Below the pieces are notes generated by a model. It ran no database searches. It saw nothing but the letters and a program-made list of their open reading frames with translations, and was not told the DNA's origin. A stretch of 64,000 nt of DNA from contig CAJOFY010000003.1 of NCBI GenBank assembly GCA_905233945.1, positions 57,868 to 121,867 of the forward strand. Direction: 5' to 3'. Origin of the DNA: an uncultured bacterium (lineage in GTDB: Bacteria; UBP6; UBA1177). Shown piece by piece: positions 28,364 to 37,878 of this stretch (positions are counted from its first letter, which is position 1; each line of letters opens with the position of its first letter). The position numbers and the translations under genes were made by a program.

Positions 28364-29091
28364 TTTCCGACGCCCATTTTCATTTGAAGCAGCTTTTTGA
28401 AATTTCACCTGAACAAGCTGATTTTATTAAAGAAAATGACTTTTGGGGACTCTGCTCATGCCGCAAAGTTGAAGAGGTTGAATTCGTCGAAAATTTTATC
28501 GCGGAAAATCCGGAAACTGCTCAAAAATTGAAAATTTCGTTCGGAATCCATCCGCAGGCTCCCGAGGAAAAAGAGCTGAAAACATTGGAAAAACTTATTT
28601 CAGAAAACCGCATCGCGGCAGTGGGGGAAATCGGGCTCGACCGCTTTAATGAAGAGTTTGCAGGAACCTTCGGCTTGCAGAAAAAACTTTTTTCGGCACA
28701 GCTTGAAATCGCTAAAAATGCGGAACTTCCGGTGATTCTTCACATCCGCAAGGCAATCCCTGAAGTTTTTGAGCAAATTCAGGAACTTAGAAAAATAAAG
28801 AAAGTTGTTTTCCACTCTTTTTCAGGCACAGCCGAAGAGGCTCTGAGCATATTGAACCACGGCGTAAACGCATTTTTCAGTTTCGGCAACGCTCTCTTGA
28901 ACGGGCATAAAAAAGCGGTTGAAACTGTGAAAATTCTGCCGGAAGGTCGTATTTTGACTGAAACAGATGCGCCTTATCAGCCGAAAAAGGGTGAGACTTT
29001 TTCAAAACCGGCTGATATTCTGCTGATTCAGGCGAAGATAAAAGAAATCCTGACAGCGGATGTTTCACGTGAAACCTTTGAGGAAAAGTGA
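28360..29091 (+). CDS. TatD-family metal-dependent hydrolase
   Basis: ISDAHFHLKQLF, SFGIHPQ, AVGEIGLDR, VILHIRKA, VFHSFSGTAEEA, TETDAPY. Confidence 0.9.
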   Translation: MISDAHFHLKQLFEISPEQADFIKENDFWGLCSCRKVEEVEFVENFIAENPETAQKLKISFGIHPQAPEEKELKTLEKLISENRIAAVGEIGLDRFNEEFAGTFGLQKKLFSAQLEIAKNAELPVILHIRKAIPEVFEQIQELRKIKKVVFHSFSGTAEEALSILNHGVNAFFSFGNALLNGHKKAVETVKILPEGRILTETDAPYQPKKGETFSKPADILLIQAKIKEILTADVSRETFEEK

Positions 29092-30590
29092 TGAATTTGA
29101 AGAAAATAGCAAACAATTCCGAATTGTTACCGTTCCTGGCAATTTTTGCTCTCTCGTTTTTGGTTCGGATTTATGCTTCGTCAACAAGTCTGGCGCAGAT
29201 TTTTCCCGACGAAATTTTCCAGACACTTGAGCCTGCCCACAAACTCGTTTTCGGGCGGGGAATAACCTACTGGGAGTTCAAAGTCGGGGCGAGAAGCTGG
29301 TTTTTGCCGGGAATTATCGCCGGAATCTACAAAATTCTGGATATTTTCGGGATAAAAGATCCGCTTTACATAAATATTGGAGTAAAAATTTTCTTCAGTA
29401 TTTTCAACAGTCTGGCTGTTTCGACTGTCTATCTTCTTTTTCGCAGACACGGGCTTGACAAAAAAGAGGCGTTTCTTTTCTCGCTGCCGCTGGCTGCAAG
29501 CTATCTTCTTTCTTATATTTCGGTAAGGACAATTTCGGAATCGGCGGCTCTGCCGTTCATGGTTTTTGCCGTTTATTTTGCATCGAACTATGTTGAAAAA
29601 GAAACAAAAAAAGAACTGTTTTTCTCAATCCTGACTGTCGGTATCGCATATATAATCCGTTTTCAGACCTGCATTTTTGCTTTCGGCTTGTGTATCGCGC
29701 TCTTTCTGACTGCGAAAAAACGCTTTAGTGCGGCTCTGATTTTCGGTTTCGGATACATCGGAATGATGCTTATCCAGGGAATCATGGACATTTTCACATG
29801 GGGGAAATTCGCCCAGTCGCTCATCACCTATCTCGATTACAATATTATCCGCAAGGTCAGCGACAATTTCAGCGTTTCTCCGTGGTATTTTTTTCTTAAG
29901 GAATTTGCTGCGACATTTCATCCGCTGACTTATATCTCGGCAATTTTAATGATGATTTTTGCAACTATAAATTTCAGAAAAAACAAAAGTCTCGTTCTTT
30001 TCTTCTTTCCTTTTCTCTTCTTTTTCGTAATTCATTCGGCGATTGCGCACAAGCAGCCCCGCTTTGTTTTTGCCTGCTGTTTCGCGCTTCTGGCGCTTTC
30101 AGCCGAATTTTTTGCATTTTTATACCGGAAATACGGGCAGAAGAGGGAAAAAGCGGCACTTTTTCTTTCGGTTTTCCTTCTTTTCTCGCTTGATGCCTTT
30201 CCTCACATGAAATACGCGCCGCTCTGGAATCATTCGGTCACTTCAGTTGACAATTTTTACGGTCACGACAAAGGAAAGGAAAAAATTTTCGGCGGAGTTC
30301 TGGAAACCGAAGCAGAACTCGGCAGGATCGATGACCTGAAGCGGGCTTATCTTTTCGGTATTCCGCAGATCTGGAGCGGAGGATACGCTTATTTTCACAA
30401 AAACGCCCAGATTTCTTTTGCATCAAAACCGGACGATGTCAGAAAAATGATGAAAAAAGCGGTCGAATCAAGACAATCGAACACTTACTGTGCTTTCAGA
30501 AACAGTATCGAAATTCCGGAAGAATACCGTGAAAATCTTGAAAAAATCAGTGATAACGGCGAATTTACGATTTACAGGCTTAAAATTTGA
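29088..30590 (+). CDS. GT22-like membrane mannosyltransferase (PIG-B/Alg9-like)
   Basis: IFPDEIFQTLEPAHKLVFGRGITYWEFKVGARSWFLPG and HKQPRF; polytopic. Confidence 0.75.
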   Translation: MMNLKKIANNSELLPFLAIFALSFLVRIYASSTSLAQIFPDEIFQTLEPAHKLVFGRGITYWEFKVGARSWFLPGIIAGIYKILDIFGIKDPLYINIGVKIFFSIFNSLAVSTVYLLFRRHGLDKKEAFLFSLPLAASYLLSYISVRTISESAALPFMVFAVYFASNYVEKETKKELFFSILTVGIAYIIRFQTCIFAFGLCIALFLTAKKRFSAALIFGFGYIGMMLIQGIMDIFTWGKFAQSLITYLDYNIIRKVSDNFSVSPWYFFLKEFAATFHPLTYISAILMMIFATINFRKNKSLVLFFFPFLFFFVIHSAIAHKQPRFVFACCFALLALSAEFFAFLYRKYGQKREKAALFLSVFLLFSLDAFPHMKYAPLWNHSVTSVDNFYGHDKGKEKIFGGVLETEAELGRIDDLKRAYLFGIPQIWSGGYAYFHKNAQISFASKPDDVRKMMKKAVESRQSNTYCAFRNSIEIPEEYRENLEKISDNGEFTIYRLKI

Positions 30591-31146
30591 CCGTTTTCGG
30601 TTCGCCGCCGCCGAAGCTGGTGAATACCGCAGTTGCGTTTTTGAAGTATAAAACCTGAGTGTTGTCGTCGTTTTCGTTGTACATTCCGCGAAGATTAGGA
30701 TAGTTGTCAAGCATATGTTTTTTCGCCTCGATGCGGTCGTCGTTTACGAGTTCGCCCGAAAGTCTGAGCCATTTTTTGCCGTCGAAGCAGCAGAGTTCCG
30801 CTTTGGGATTGGCTGCAAGCTGTTTCGAGACGTTTTTCTTCTTACCTGTCTGGATGTAGAGTTTTCCGTCGAAAATATCGATTGTTCCGAACGGGCGTAC
30901 TCTCGGCTGACCGTCTGCTTCGACTGTTGCAAGGTAGTAGGTTTTGCACTCTTTGATGAATTCATAAACTGACTGCATAGTTAATTCCTCCTTTTCTTCG
31001 GTTTTTGCCGGCTTTGCCGGACTGATAGTCGCAACTTCTTCCGGTTTTGCGCTGTTTTCTTTCGGATTTTCCTTCCCGTCGCCGTCCTGGCACGAAAAAA
31101 GAAGAAAAACCGAGACTAAAATCCCTAAAATCGCATTTTTTTTCAT
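30580..31146 (-). CDS. Lipoprotein-signal form of a PNPOx-like flavin split-barrel protein, with a strong internal start at 30978
   Basis: MKKNAILGILVSVFLLFSCQDG, then MQSVYEFIKECKTYYLATVEADGQPRVRPFG...LYIQTGKKKNVSKQL; internal AAGGAGGAATTAACT-ATG. Confidence 0.8.
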   Translation of the reverse strand: MKKNAILGILVSVFLLFSCQDGDGKENPKENSAKPEEVATISPAKPAKTEEKEELTMQSVYEFIKECKTYYLATVEADGQPRVRPFGTIDIFDGKLYIQTGKKKNVSKQLAANPKAELCCFDGKKWLRLSGELVNDDRIEAKKHMLDNYPNLRGMYNENDDNTQVLYFKNATAVFTSFGGGEPKTVKF

Positions 31147-31157
31147 AGATTCCTCTT

Positions 31158-33101
31158 TTAGTATTGAGTAAGAATATTAAGGTCAAGTCCGCCGGGATAC
31201 ATGTAGCTTACATCCATTCCCCAGCCGTAGACGAGTATTCCGCATGATCCGGTGCAGCTCAGATGATGGCGCATGAACCATGAATCGAGCTCGAAGATAT
31301 AGTAAACTTTGCTGCTGCCGTAGACTGTGCCCTGCATTTCGCCGTCCATCGCGGGTTCCGGGGTTTCGCCGTCGAGAGTTATTTCGACTCCCGGATCGGT
31401 AATGACTTCGACAAAATTCGCGTTTCCGCCGTCGGTTTCGGTATCTTCGACCGAGTAAGCAAAGAAGTAATATTCGTTTCGGAACTGCTCTACCGGCGGG
31501 ATTATGGTCATTGCCGGATCGCCGAAGCAGTATGAGTGGGAAGAACCCGGCGAATCGTCACGGCAGTCGGAGCTGATGTCTTCAGAACCGCTGAGATACT
31601 GCGTTAACTGCACAGGTTTGTCAGCTTCGATGAACGATGTTCCTGAAGTAAACCAGCTTCCGCCCTCGTCAATGTAGTTGAGTTCGTATTCATAAAACTC
31701 ACCGGCATTAAGCATAACAGTTTTTTCGGTGCCGTTTGAGTATTCCTCGTCCCTGATTTTGATTGAGACATTCGTTTCGTCAGCCGCTGCCACGACACGG
31801 ACAAAATCGCGGGCATAGCTTCTCGGTTTGGTTTTTACGACCGCATAGTGGGTTCCCCAGCGGGTTACGGGAAGAAGCTGGTGCTCAATGTGATCGCAGT
31901 AGCCTCTGTCTTTCGGAATATCAGCGCATCCGTGGCCTCCGAAAACAGCGACCGGAGCACATTTCGAATACGGGTTTTTGCACGCTATCTTCGTGCCTGT
32001 GAAATCGGCTCCGCCGGTTGTCGTAACAATGTTAAGCACTTCGCCCTGAGCGACTTCGACGGTCATTGGAACGCCTTTTGTGGTTCCGGGAATCTTGCCG
32101 CTTGCCGCAATATCGGCAGTAGGCGTGATTTCAAGCTCGACCGGCATGTCGTAAGCTCCTATAATCGTGAAATAACCGGGGCCGTCACTGCCGACATTCG
32201 TTTCGTCGGGATAAGTTGCCACAATGTAGTCTGCTCCGAGTTTTGTCGACGGCAGAACCAGAGAAGCGTCGTTCGAATGAAGGTTGTAGAACGGGTTAAA
32301 CTGGTAAACGATTATCGGAAAATCCGATTTTATGTGGTAGCTGAGAAAACTTGCCGCCGTGCCGATGAGCATTCTGTCCTCTTGTCTCGGTGTAACGACG
32401 ATGGTTTCCTGAGGATTTACCGTGATAACAAAAGAGGAATCGTGGTTATTGCACTCCATATCGTCGTATTCGCTGCCCAAAAATGATTTCGTCACCTTGT
32501 AGCAGTATTCAAAACTCTCGATTTTTGTCTCTGTTCCGTCTTCAAGGGTTTTGAAGAATTCAATTGTTGCGGTTTCTGTCGGATGCGAGTTGGCAAGAGC
32601 AACCGAAAAAGACTCCTTTGAAGTGATTTTTTCGGTTTTTCTGCCGTTATAGAGTTTTGCTGTGTAGAAATCACAACCGAGATAACTTGCTCCTGCCGAA
32701 GCACAGGCCAGTGTTTCGCACTTTCCGAATGAGCAGAACAAGCCTTCGCCGCACTTTTCTATAGCCGGAGTTTCGACTCCCGATCCGTCTTCCTTGCACC
32801 GAAAAATGCTATTGGGATCACTCGCGTCGCAAACTTTCATTCCTGGATTACAGCTGGTTGTCACCGGAGTTGTATCATGATCGGGCTGTTCATTGCTGTC
32901 TGAATCGGTAGCGGTGCTGTCGTCATCCTGCACCGGATTATTATCTGAATCACCGGTTTCGGAACTCTCTTCGTCCGAAACAATGCCGCTAGTGTCATTG
33001 TCCGGGATCGGCAGAGTTTCTTCGTCATCATCCGAAGCGGCGCAGCCGGAAAGTATAAAAATCAGAATAAAAAGATAAAAAACAAAATCCGGTTTTTTCA
33101 T
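31158..33101 (-). CDS. Lipoprotein with Asp/Ser-rich linker and IgGFc-binding N-terminal-like domain
   Basis: LFILIFILSGCAASDDDEE (lipobox), KLGADYIVATYPDE, VAVFGGHGCADIP...DHIEHQLLPVTRWGTHYAV. Confidence 0.82.
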   Translation of the reverse strand: MKKPDFVFYLFILIFILSGCAASDDDEETLPIPDNDTSGIVSDEESSETGDSDNNPVQDDDSTATDSDSNEQPDHDTTPVTTSCNPGMKVCDASDPNSIFRCKEDGSGVETPAIEKCGEGLFCSFGKCETLACASAGASYLGCDFYTAKLYNGRKTEKITSKESFSVALANSHPTETATIEFFKTLEDGTETKIESFEYCYKVTKSFLGSEYDDMECNNHDSSFVITVNPQETIVVTPRQEDRMLIGTAASFLSYHIKSDFPIIVYQFNPFYNLHSNDASLVLPSTKLGADYIVATYPDETNVGSDGPGYFTIIGAYDMPVELEITPTADIAASGKIPGTTKGVPMTVEVAQGEVLNIVTTTGGADFTGTKIACKNPYSKCAPVAVFGGHGCADIPKDRGYCDHIEHQLLPVTRWGTHYAVVKTKPRSYARDFVRVVAAADETNVSIKIRDEEYSNGTEKTVMLNAGEFYEYELNYIDEGGSWFTSGTSFIEADKPVQLTQYLSGSEDISSDCRDDSPGSSHSYCFGDPAMTIIPPVEQFRNEYYFFAYSVEDTETDGGNANFVEVITDPGVEITLDGETPEPAMDGEMQGTVYGSSKVYYIFELDSWFMRHHLSCTGSCGILVYGWGMDVSYMYPGGLDLNILTQY

Positions 33102-33136
33102 AAAATCACCTCAAATATCTGATTTTTAATAAGAAG

Positions 33137-33223
33137 TGGTGCCGAGAACAGGACTTGAACCTGCACGGAGTTGCCCCCACTAGAACCTGAATCTAGCGTG
33201 TCTGCCAATTCCACCATCCCGGC
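33137..33223 (-). tRNA. tRNA-Leu(CAG), CCA encoded
   Basis: Minus strand GCCGGGATGGTGGAATTGGCAGACACGCTAGATTCAGGTTCTAGTGGGGGCAACTCCGTGCAGGTTCAAGTCCTGTTCTCGGCACCA; anticodon loop TTCAGGT; long variable arm. Confidence 0.97.
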
Positions 33224-33276
33224 ACAAAAAGCGCGGTAATTATACTCAAAATGCGTTATAGTCAAGATTTTTAGTG

Positions 33277-35121
33277 TTATTTCGATTCAAAATCGCCGGC
33301 CAAGTGCTTGAGCTGAGCCTTGAGAGCATCGAATTTTTCCGCTTCTTTCTTCATTCTTTCGATTTCTGCGGCAAGATTTTCAGCTTTTGAAGCCAATTCA
33401 GTTTTTTCTTTTTCTGTTTCCGCAAGTTTTTGTGCTGTTTGCTCGTTTTCCTTTTTCAATGTTTCGATTTCAGAAGAAGCGGAATCCAATGCTTCCTTTG
33501 TTTCCATGAGTTTGTCGATTTGTGCGTTAAGTTCTTTGATTCTCTCGATTTTTTCGCTGTTTTTGCTTTTCAGCGACTCGTTTTCCTTGACAAGCTCGTC
33601 GTTCTGGTCGGTGATTTCGGCAGCTTTTGCGATAGCTTCGCCGAGTTCATCGATTTCGTTTTTCTGAATTGTGCAGACTTTTTCAAGTTCCGCCTTTTCC
33701 TGGCGTACTTTTTCAAATTCATCGGCAATTATCGTGAGGTTGGCGATAGTGTCCTTGAGTTCCGCCGCTTCAGTTTCTGCTTTTTTGAAAAGAGCTTCTT
33801 TTTCTTCGACAGTGCGGGCTTTTTCAGCAGTTGCCTCTTCGGCTTTTTTCAGCGAATTTTTAAGAGCCTCCTTTTCGGAGTCCGCTGCTGCCGCCGCTTT
33901 TTTCAGCTCGGCTATTTCGGCTGCACCCTTTTCAACTTTTGCTGTTTCAGCTTTCAGTTTTTCTTTTGCAGCATCAAGTTCCTTTTTGTGCGACTCGGCG
34001 AGTTTTTCCTTTTCAGCAGCATCAGCTTTTTTTGTTTCTTCCAGCGATTTCAGCAGCTTGTCTTTTTCTGCGGTCGTGTTTTTCGCTTCGTTTTCAGCTT
34101 TTTTAACCCGTTCTTTCATCTCTTTGTTGTAAACCGAAAGGACATCGTTCTGGTCTTTGAGCTCGGCTATTTTCTTGTTCAGTTCATCAATATCTTTCTG
34201 GCTGAACGAATTTTTGAGTGAAGTTTCAAGTTCCTGAACGGATTTTTCGAGAGCTGCGGTTTTTTTGTTTGCTTCATCAAGAGTTTTTTCAAAACCTGAT
34301 TTGAGTTCCGCGGTTTTCTTATCAGCTTCCGAAGTAAGGTCTTTAACGGTTTTTGCATGATTTTCTTCAGCTTTTTTGAGATTTTCCTCAAGATTTTTCT
34401 TGTCTGAGGAAAGAGTTTCGAGCTGTTTTTTCAACTCTTTGCATTCCGCGGCGGCTTTTTCTGAAGCGGCAAGTTTTTCTTCCAGTTCAGCAGTTTTTTC
34501 TTCTAGATTTTTTATTCTGAGCCCTTTCTGAACGATGGCATCCTTCAATTCGCCGGTTTCTTCCTCGATTTTTGAATTTTCGGAAATATTTTTTTCCAGT
34601 TCCGCAATTTTTTCGTTCTGTTTAGCGATAATTCCGTCTTTTTCCGAAATTTGTTTGTTCAGGGAGCCTATTTCTTCATCCTCTTTTGCAAGTTTTCCCT
34701 TCAAAGCATCTAGTTCCGCTGCACTTTCTTCTGCAGCAAGAGCGTCAAGGAATGGGTATATCGCATTCATTGATGCGAGGATTGTCTCGTCGTCAGCCGG
34801 AATTTTGAGATAATAATCGGCATGATAATCAAACTCTCTGTGCCTTTCGAAAGTTTTTTCATCGGCGTTGCTCGAAAGAAGAAGAATCGGTCTTGATGCA
34901 TAAAGACTCAACGCCCTGATTTTCTTGCAGAGCATAAAACCTTGCATTCCCGGGTTTTCGGCACGGATTATAAATGCGTTGATCTTCGTTTTGTCGAGAA
35001 TTTCCTGAACTTTTGCCTCGGAATCCGCAACCAGAACGGAAAAGCCGAATTGTTCAAAAAGAGCCGTAAGATTTCCGGCGTTTGCCTGATCAGACTCATA
35101 AATAAGAAGGTTTTTGCTCAT
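33277..35121 (-). CDS. FrzS-like protein: degenerate receiver domain plus long coiled coil
   Basis: N-terminal KNLLIYESDQANAGNLTALFEQFGF...FERHREFDYHADYYLKIPADDE, then ~450 aa of Ala/Glu/Lys heptads. Confidence 0.7.
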   Translation of the reverse strand: MSKNLLIYESDQANAGNLTALFEQFGFSVLVADSEAKVQEILDKTKINAFIIRAENPGMQGFMLCKKIRALSLYASRPILLLSSNADEKTFERHREFDYHADYYLKIPADDETILASMNAIYPFLDALAAEESAAELDALKGKLAKEDEEIGSLNKQISEKDGIIAKQNEKIAELEKNISENSKIEEETGELKDAIVQKGLRIKNLEEKTAELEEKLAASEKAAAECKELKKQLETLSSDKKNLEENLKKAEENHAKTVKDLTSEADKKTAELKSGFEKTLDEANKKTAALEKSVQELETSLKNSFSQKDIDELNKKIAELKDQNDVLSVYNKEMKERVKKAENEAKNTTAEKDKLLKSLEETKKADAAEKEKLAESHKKELDAAKEKLKAETAKVEKGAAEIAELKKAAAAADSEKEALKNSLKKAEEATAEKARTVEEKEALFKKAETEAAELKDTIANLTIIADEFEKVRQEKAELEKVCTIQKNEIDELGEAIAKAAEITDQNDELVKENESLKSKNSEKIERIKELNAQIDKLMETKEALDSASSEIETLKKENEQTAQKLAETEKEKTELASKAENLAAEIERMKKEAEKFDALKAQLKHLAGDFESK

Positions 35122-35133
35122 AATAGACCTCTG

Positions 35134-35589
35134 CTATTTGTTTTTAAAAGCTGTAAGTTTTTTTTCTATCGCAAAAATCGAACCGAGACCGAGATCCTTC
35201 CGCACTTTCAAAAATGCCGTTCCTCCGAGAGGAAGAATCTTGGGATAACCGTGAAGAGTAAGTTTCAGAAAATTCGCGTAAATAACCAGATTTATTTTTT
35301 CCTTTTCTTCCGCAAGGAGTTTTGCCGAAAAAACCAGAAAATCTTCAACACTTAAAGTTGAGGTGTGTTCAGAGAACAGTTCCTTGAAAACTTCTTCCTG
35401 CATACTTACGACAAAATCGGGTTTGTCGTTTTCAGACAGCGGTCTGAAGACAATCCCGTTTTTTTCACGGAACACAAGAATTTTTTCAGCGTTTTCAACG
35501 ACGACGCCGAACGAGGCTCCTTTTGACAATGATTCCAAAATCTTCATTACTGCATTGTTTTTTCTGACTGTTTCTTCTACAGAAAACAT
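35134..35589 (-). CDS. Hypothetical protein adjacent to the FrzS-like gene
   Basis: 151-aa ORF, same strand, 12-nt gap; no family recognised. Confidence 0.55.
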   Translation of the reverse strand: MFSVEETVRKNNAVMKILESLSKGASFGVVVENAEKILVFREKNGIVFRPLSENDKPDFVVSMQEEVFKELFSEHTSTLSVEDFLVFSAKLLAEEKEKINLVIYANFLKLTLHGYPKILPLGGTAFLKVRKDLGLGSIFAIEKKLTAFKNK

Positions 35590-35705
35590 ACACTGAACCT
35601 CTCAATCAAAGAGCTTGTTTTTGTATCACAACCGCTTTTCTTTTGCAAGAAATTAAATTTACTCTCGTTTTTTATGGAAATTTAAATATAATACGCGCCG
35701 GTTTT

Positions 35706-35733
35706 GTAGAGACGTCATATATGGCGTCTCTAC
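35706..35733. repeat. 28-bp near-perfect palindrome GTAGAGACGTCATATATGGCGTCTCTAC
   Basis: Arms GTAGAGACG/CGTCTCTAC perfect, core CATATATG palindromic, one T-G mismatch. Confidence 0.85.
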
Positions 35734-35762
35734 GTGATTTATAGGTGTTGATTGGAGATTTT

Positions 35763-36593
35763 ATGAAATTCTCGATCGTGATTCCGAGTTACAACCAGGG
35801 TGAATTTCTGGAAAGAACGCTGCTTTCGGTCATCAATCAGGATGCTGACACTGAAATCATCGTGATCGACGGGGGTTCGACCGACAATTCAGTCGAAATC
35901 ATCAAAAAATATGAGGATAAAATCGCCTACTGGGTTTCCGAAAAGGACCGCGGACAGAGCCACGCGCTGAACAAAGGTTTTGCAAAAGCCACCGGCGATA
36001 TTTTCGGCTGGCAGAACAGCGACGATGTCTACATGCCGGGCGCGTTCAGGAAAGTTCAGGAAGTTTTTGAAAAATTTCCCGACAAGAAAATCGTTTACGG
36101 CAACTGGTACGAAATTGACGAGAACGACAACGTAATTGACAAAACCTATTCTGCGCCGAAGCCGAGGATCCCGCATTTTTCGTATGAAGGGTTTGACTGC
36201 TACAACCAGACTATGTTCTGGCGCAGGAGTGTCCACGAAAAATTCGGTCAGCACGATGAAAGGCTGCATATGCTGATGGACGGCGACATGATTTTCCGGT
36301 TTATTTTTCAGGAAGGAGTGGATTCGTTCTATAAAATCAATGACTTTCTTGCCGCTTTCAGGCGCACTTCAACCCAGAAAAGTCCCGACGATCATCTGAA
36401 TGAAACAACGATCCTGAATGAAAAAATGCTCGCTGAAAAATTCGGTTTTCCGCCAGAAAACTCTTTTGCCGGAAAATATTACCGCGTTCGTCATAGATTC
36501 GCCAAACTCTGGTGGCATCTGACTCAGGGCGGTATCCGATATACTTGGCGCAAATTCCGGCGCGGTTACAGAAAAAGAGGAAAAATCTTCTGA
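35763..36593 (+). CDS. Glycosyltransferase family 2
   Basis: MKFSIVIPSYNQGEFLERTLLSVINQ, IDGGSTDNS, GWQNSDD; ATG 35763 follows TTGGAGATTTT. Confidence 0.92.
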   Translation: MKFSIVIPSYNQGEFLERTLLSVINQDADTEIIVIDGGSTDNSVEIIKKYEDKIAYWVSEKDRGQSHALNKGFAKATGDIFGWQNSDDVYMPGAFRKVQEVFEKFPDKKIVYGNWYEIDENDNVIDKTYSAPKPRIPHFSYEGFDCYNQTMFWRRSVHEKFGQHDERLHMLMDGDMIFRFIFQEGVDSFYKINDFLAAFRRTSTQKSPDDHLNETTILNEKMLAEKFGFPPENSFAGKYYRVRHRFAKLWWHLTQGGIRYTWRKFRRGYRKRGKIF

Positions 36594-37762
36594 TGAAAGT
36601 TGTTTCGATTACGACCGCGTTTCCCAGAAACGAAAACGATGTTCTCATTCCGTGGATCATAAAACTCATAAATTTGCTGAAAGATAAAAATGTAGAAACA
36701 GAAATTTTTACCTCGTCATACTGCGGAAGAAAAAACGAAATCAGCAATAATATCCATGTGTTCCGTTTCCGTTATTTTTTAAAAAAATGGGAAAAGCTAA
36801 GCCATGACATGTCTGTTCCCGAAAAGCTGAAAAGCAATAAACTCTATTTTTTTGTTCTGCCGTTTTTCATGATTTTCGGAATGATTTCAGCCAGAAAATT
36901 CGCAAAAAACAACGATTTTGACCTGATTCATGTCCATTTTCCGTTTCCTCTCGCCCTTTTCGGCATTGCAATGAAACGCGTTTCAAAAAAACCGCTTATT
37001 ATGACCTGTCACGGAAGCGAAGTGAACATGGCTAAAAAGAATCCTGTTTTCCGCAGAATTTTCAAATGGATGCTGGGGTTTGCCGATTTTGTCACGGTTA
37101 ATTCGACTTTCATGAAAAACGAAGTCGAAAAAATAACCTTAGACAAAAATATCGAAATAATTCCTATGGGTTCAGGTATCGGCGAAATTTCTGAAAAATC
37201 AGTAAAAAAAGAGCGGAAAACAAAAACAAACCTTCTTTTTGTCGGACGTTTGATCGAAGTGAAAGGAACAAAGTATCTTATCGAAGCGGTAAAGCTGCTG
37301 GAAGCAGAAAAATTCGAACTCCACATCGCGGGAGACGGCTCCGAAAGAGAAAATCTGGAAAAAATTGCTCCCCCAAACGTGATTTTTCACGGTTATCAGA
37401 CTGGGAAAAATCTTGAAGAACTTTATCGGAATGCCGATATTTTCATTCTTCCTTCAATTGTGGACGATGCCGGATACACTGAAGGTCTGGGAACTGTTCT
37501 CCTCGAAGCTGCGGATTTTTCCATTCCTTTGATCGGGACAAATGTCGGCGGAATTCCCGATATAATCAAGGACGGCGAAACCGGGATTTTAGTTCCGCAG
37601 AAAGATCCTGAAGCTATAAGCGAGGCGGTAAAAAGGCTTGTTGAAAATTCTCAGCTTTGTGAAAATCTTGTTGAAAATGCCAGAAAGCATCTGGAAAAAT
37701 CATTTTCGTGGGAATCTATCACGGAAAAATTTTTCGAAATTTATGTTTCTTTGACAAAATAA
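36593..37762 (+). CDS. Glycosyltransferase family 4
   Basis: LLFVGRLIEVKGTKYLIEAV, GLGTVLLEAADFSIPLIGTNVGGIPDII; ATG overlaps the previous stop (TGATG). Confidence 0.92.
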   Translation: MKVVSITTAFPRNENDVLIPWIIKLINLLKDKNVETEIFTSSYCGRKNEISNNIHVFRFRYFLKKWEKLSHDMSVPEKLKSNKLYFFVLPFFMIFGMISARKFAKNNDFDLIHVHFPFPLALFGIAMKRVSKKPLIMTCHGSEVNMAKKNPVFRRIFKWMLGFADFVTVNSTFMKNEVEKITLDKNIEIIPMGSGIGEISEKSVKKERKTKTNLLFVGRLIEVKGTKYLIEAVKLLEAEKFELHIAGDGSERENLEKIAPPNVIFHGYQTGKNLEELYRNADIFILPSIVDDAGYTEGLGTVLLEAADFSIPLIGTNVGGIPDIIKDGETGILVPQKDPEAISEAVKRLVENSQLCENLVENARKHLEKSFSWESITEKFFEIYVSLTK

Positions 37763-37878
37763 AAAAAATGCGGAATCCCACACATGGATTTTCCTGCGAA
37801 ACAAGAAACAATATTTAATTTTATTGATGTTTTTTTAATATATGGTAAAACTCTCCGTTTTTTGGAAAAGGAGTGCTG

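Noticed and set aside
33430-34221. Phe-rich plus-strand ORF (and 33671-34132, 34535-34813)
   Set aside because: Antisense to the coiled-coil gene; composition mirrors Glu/Lys/Ala codons.
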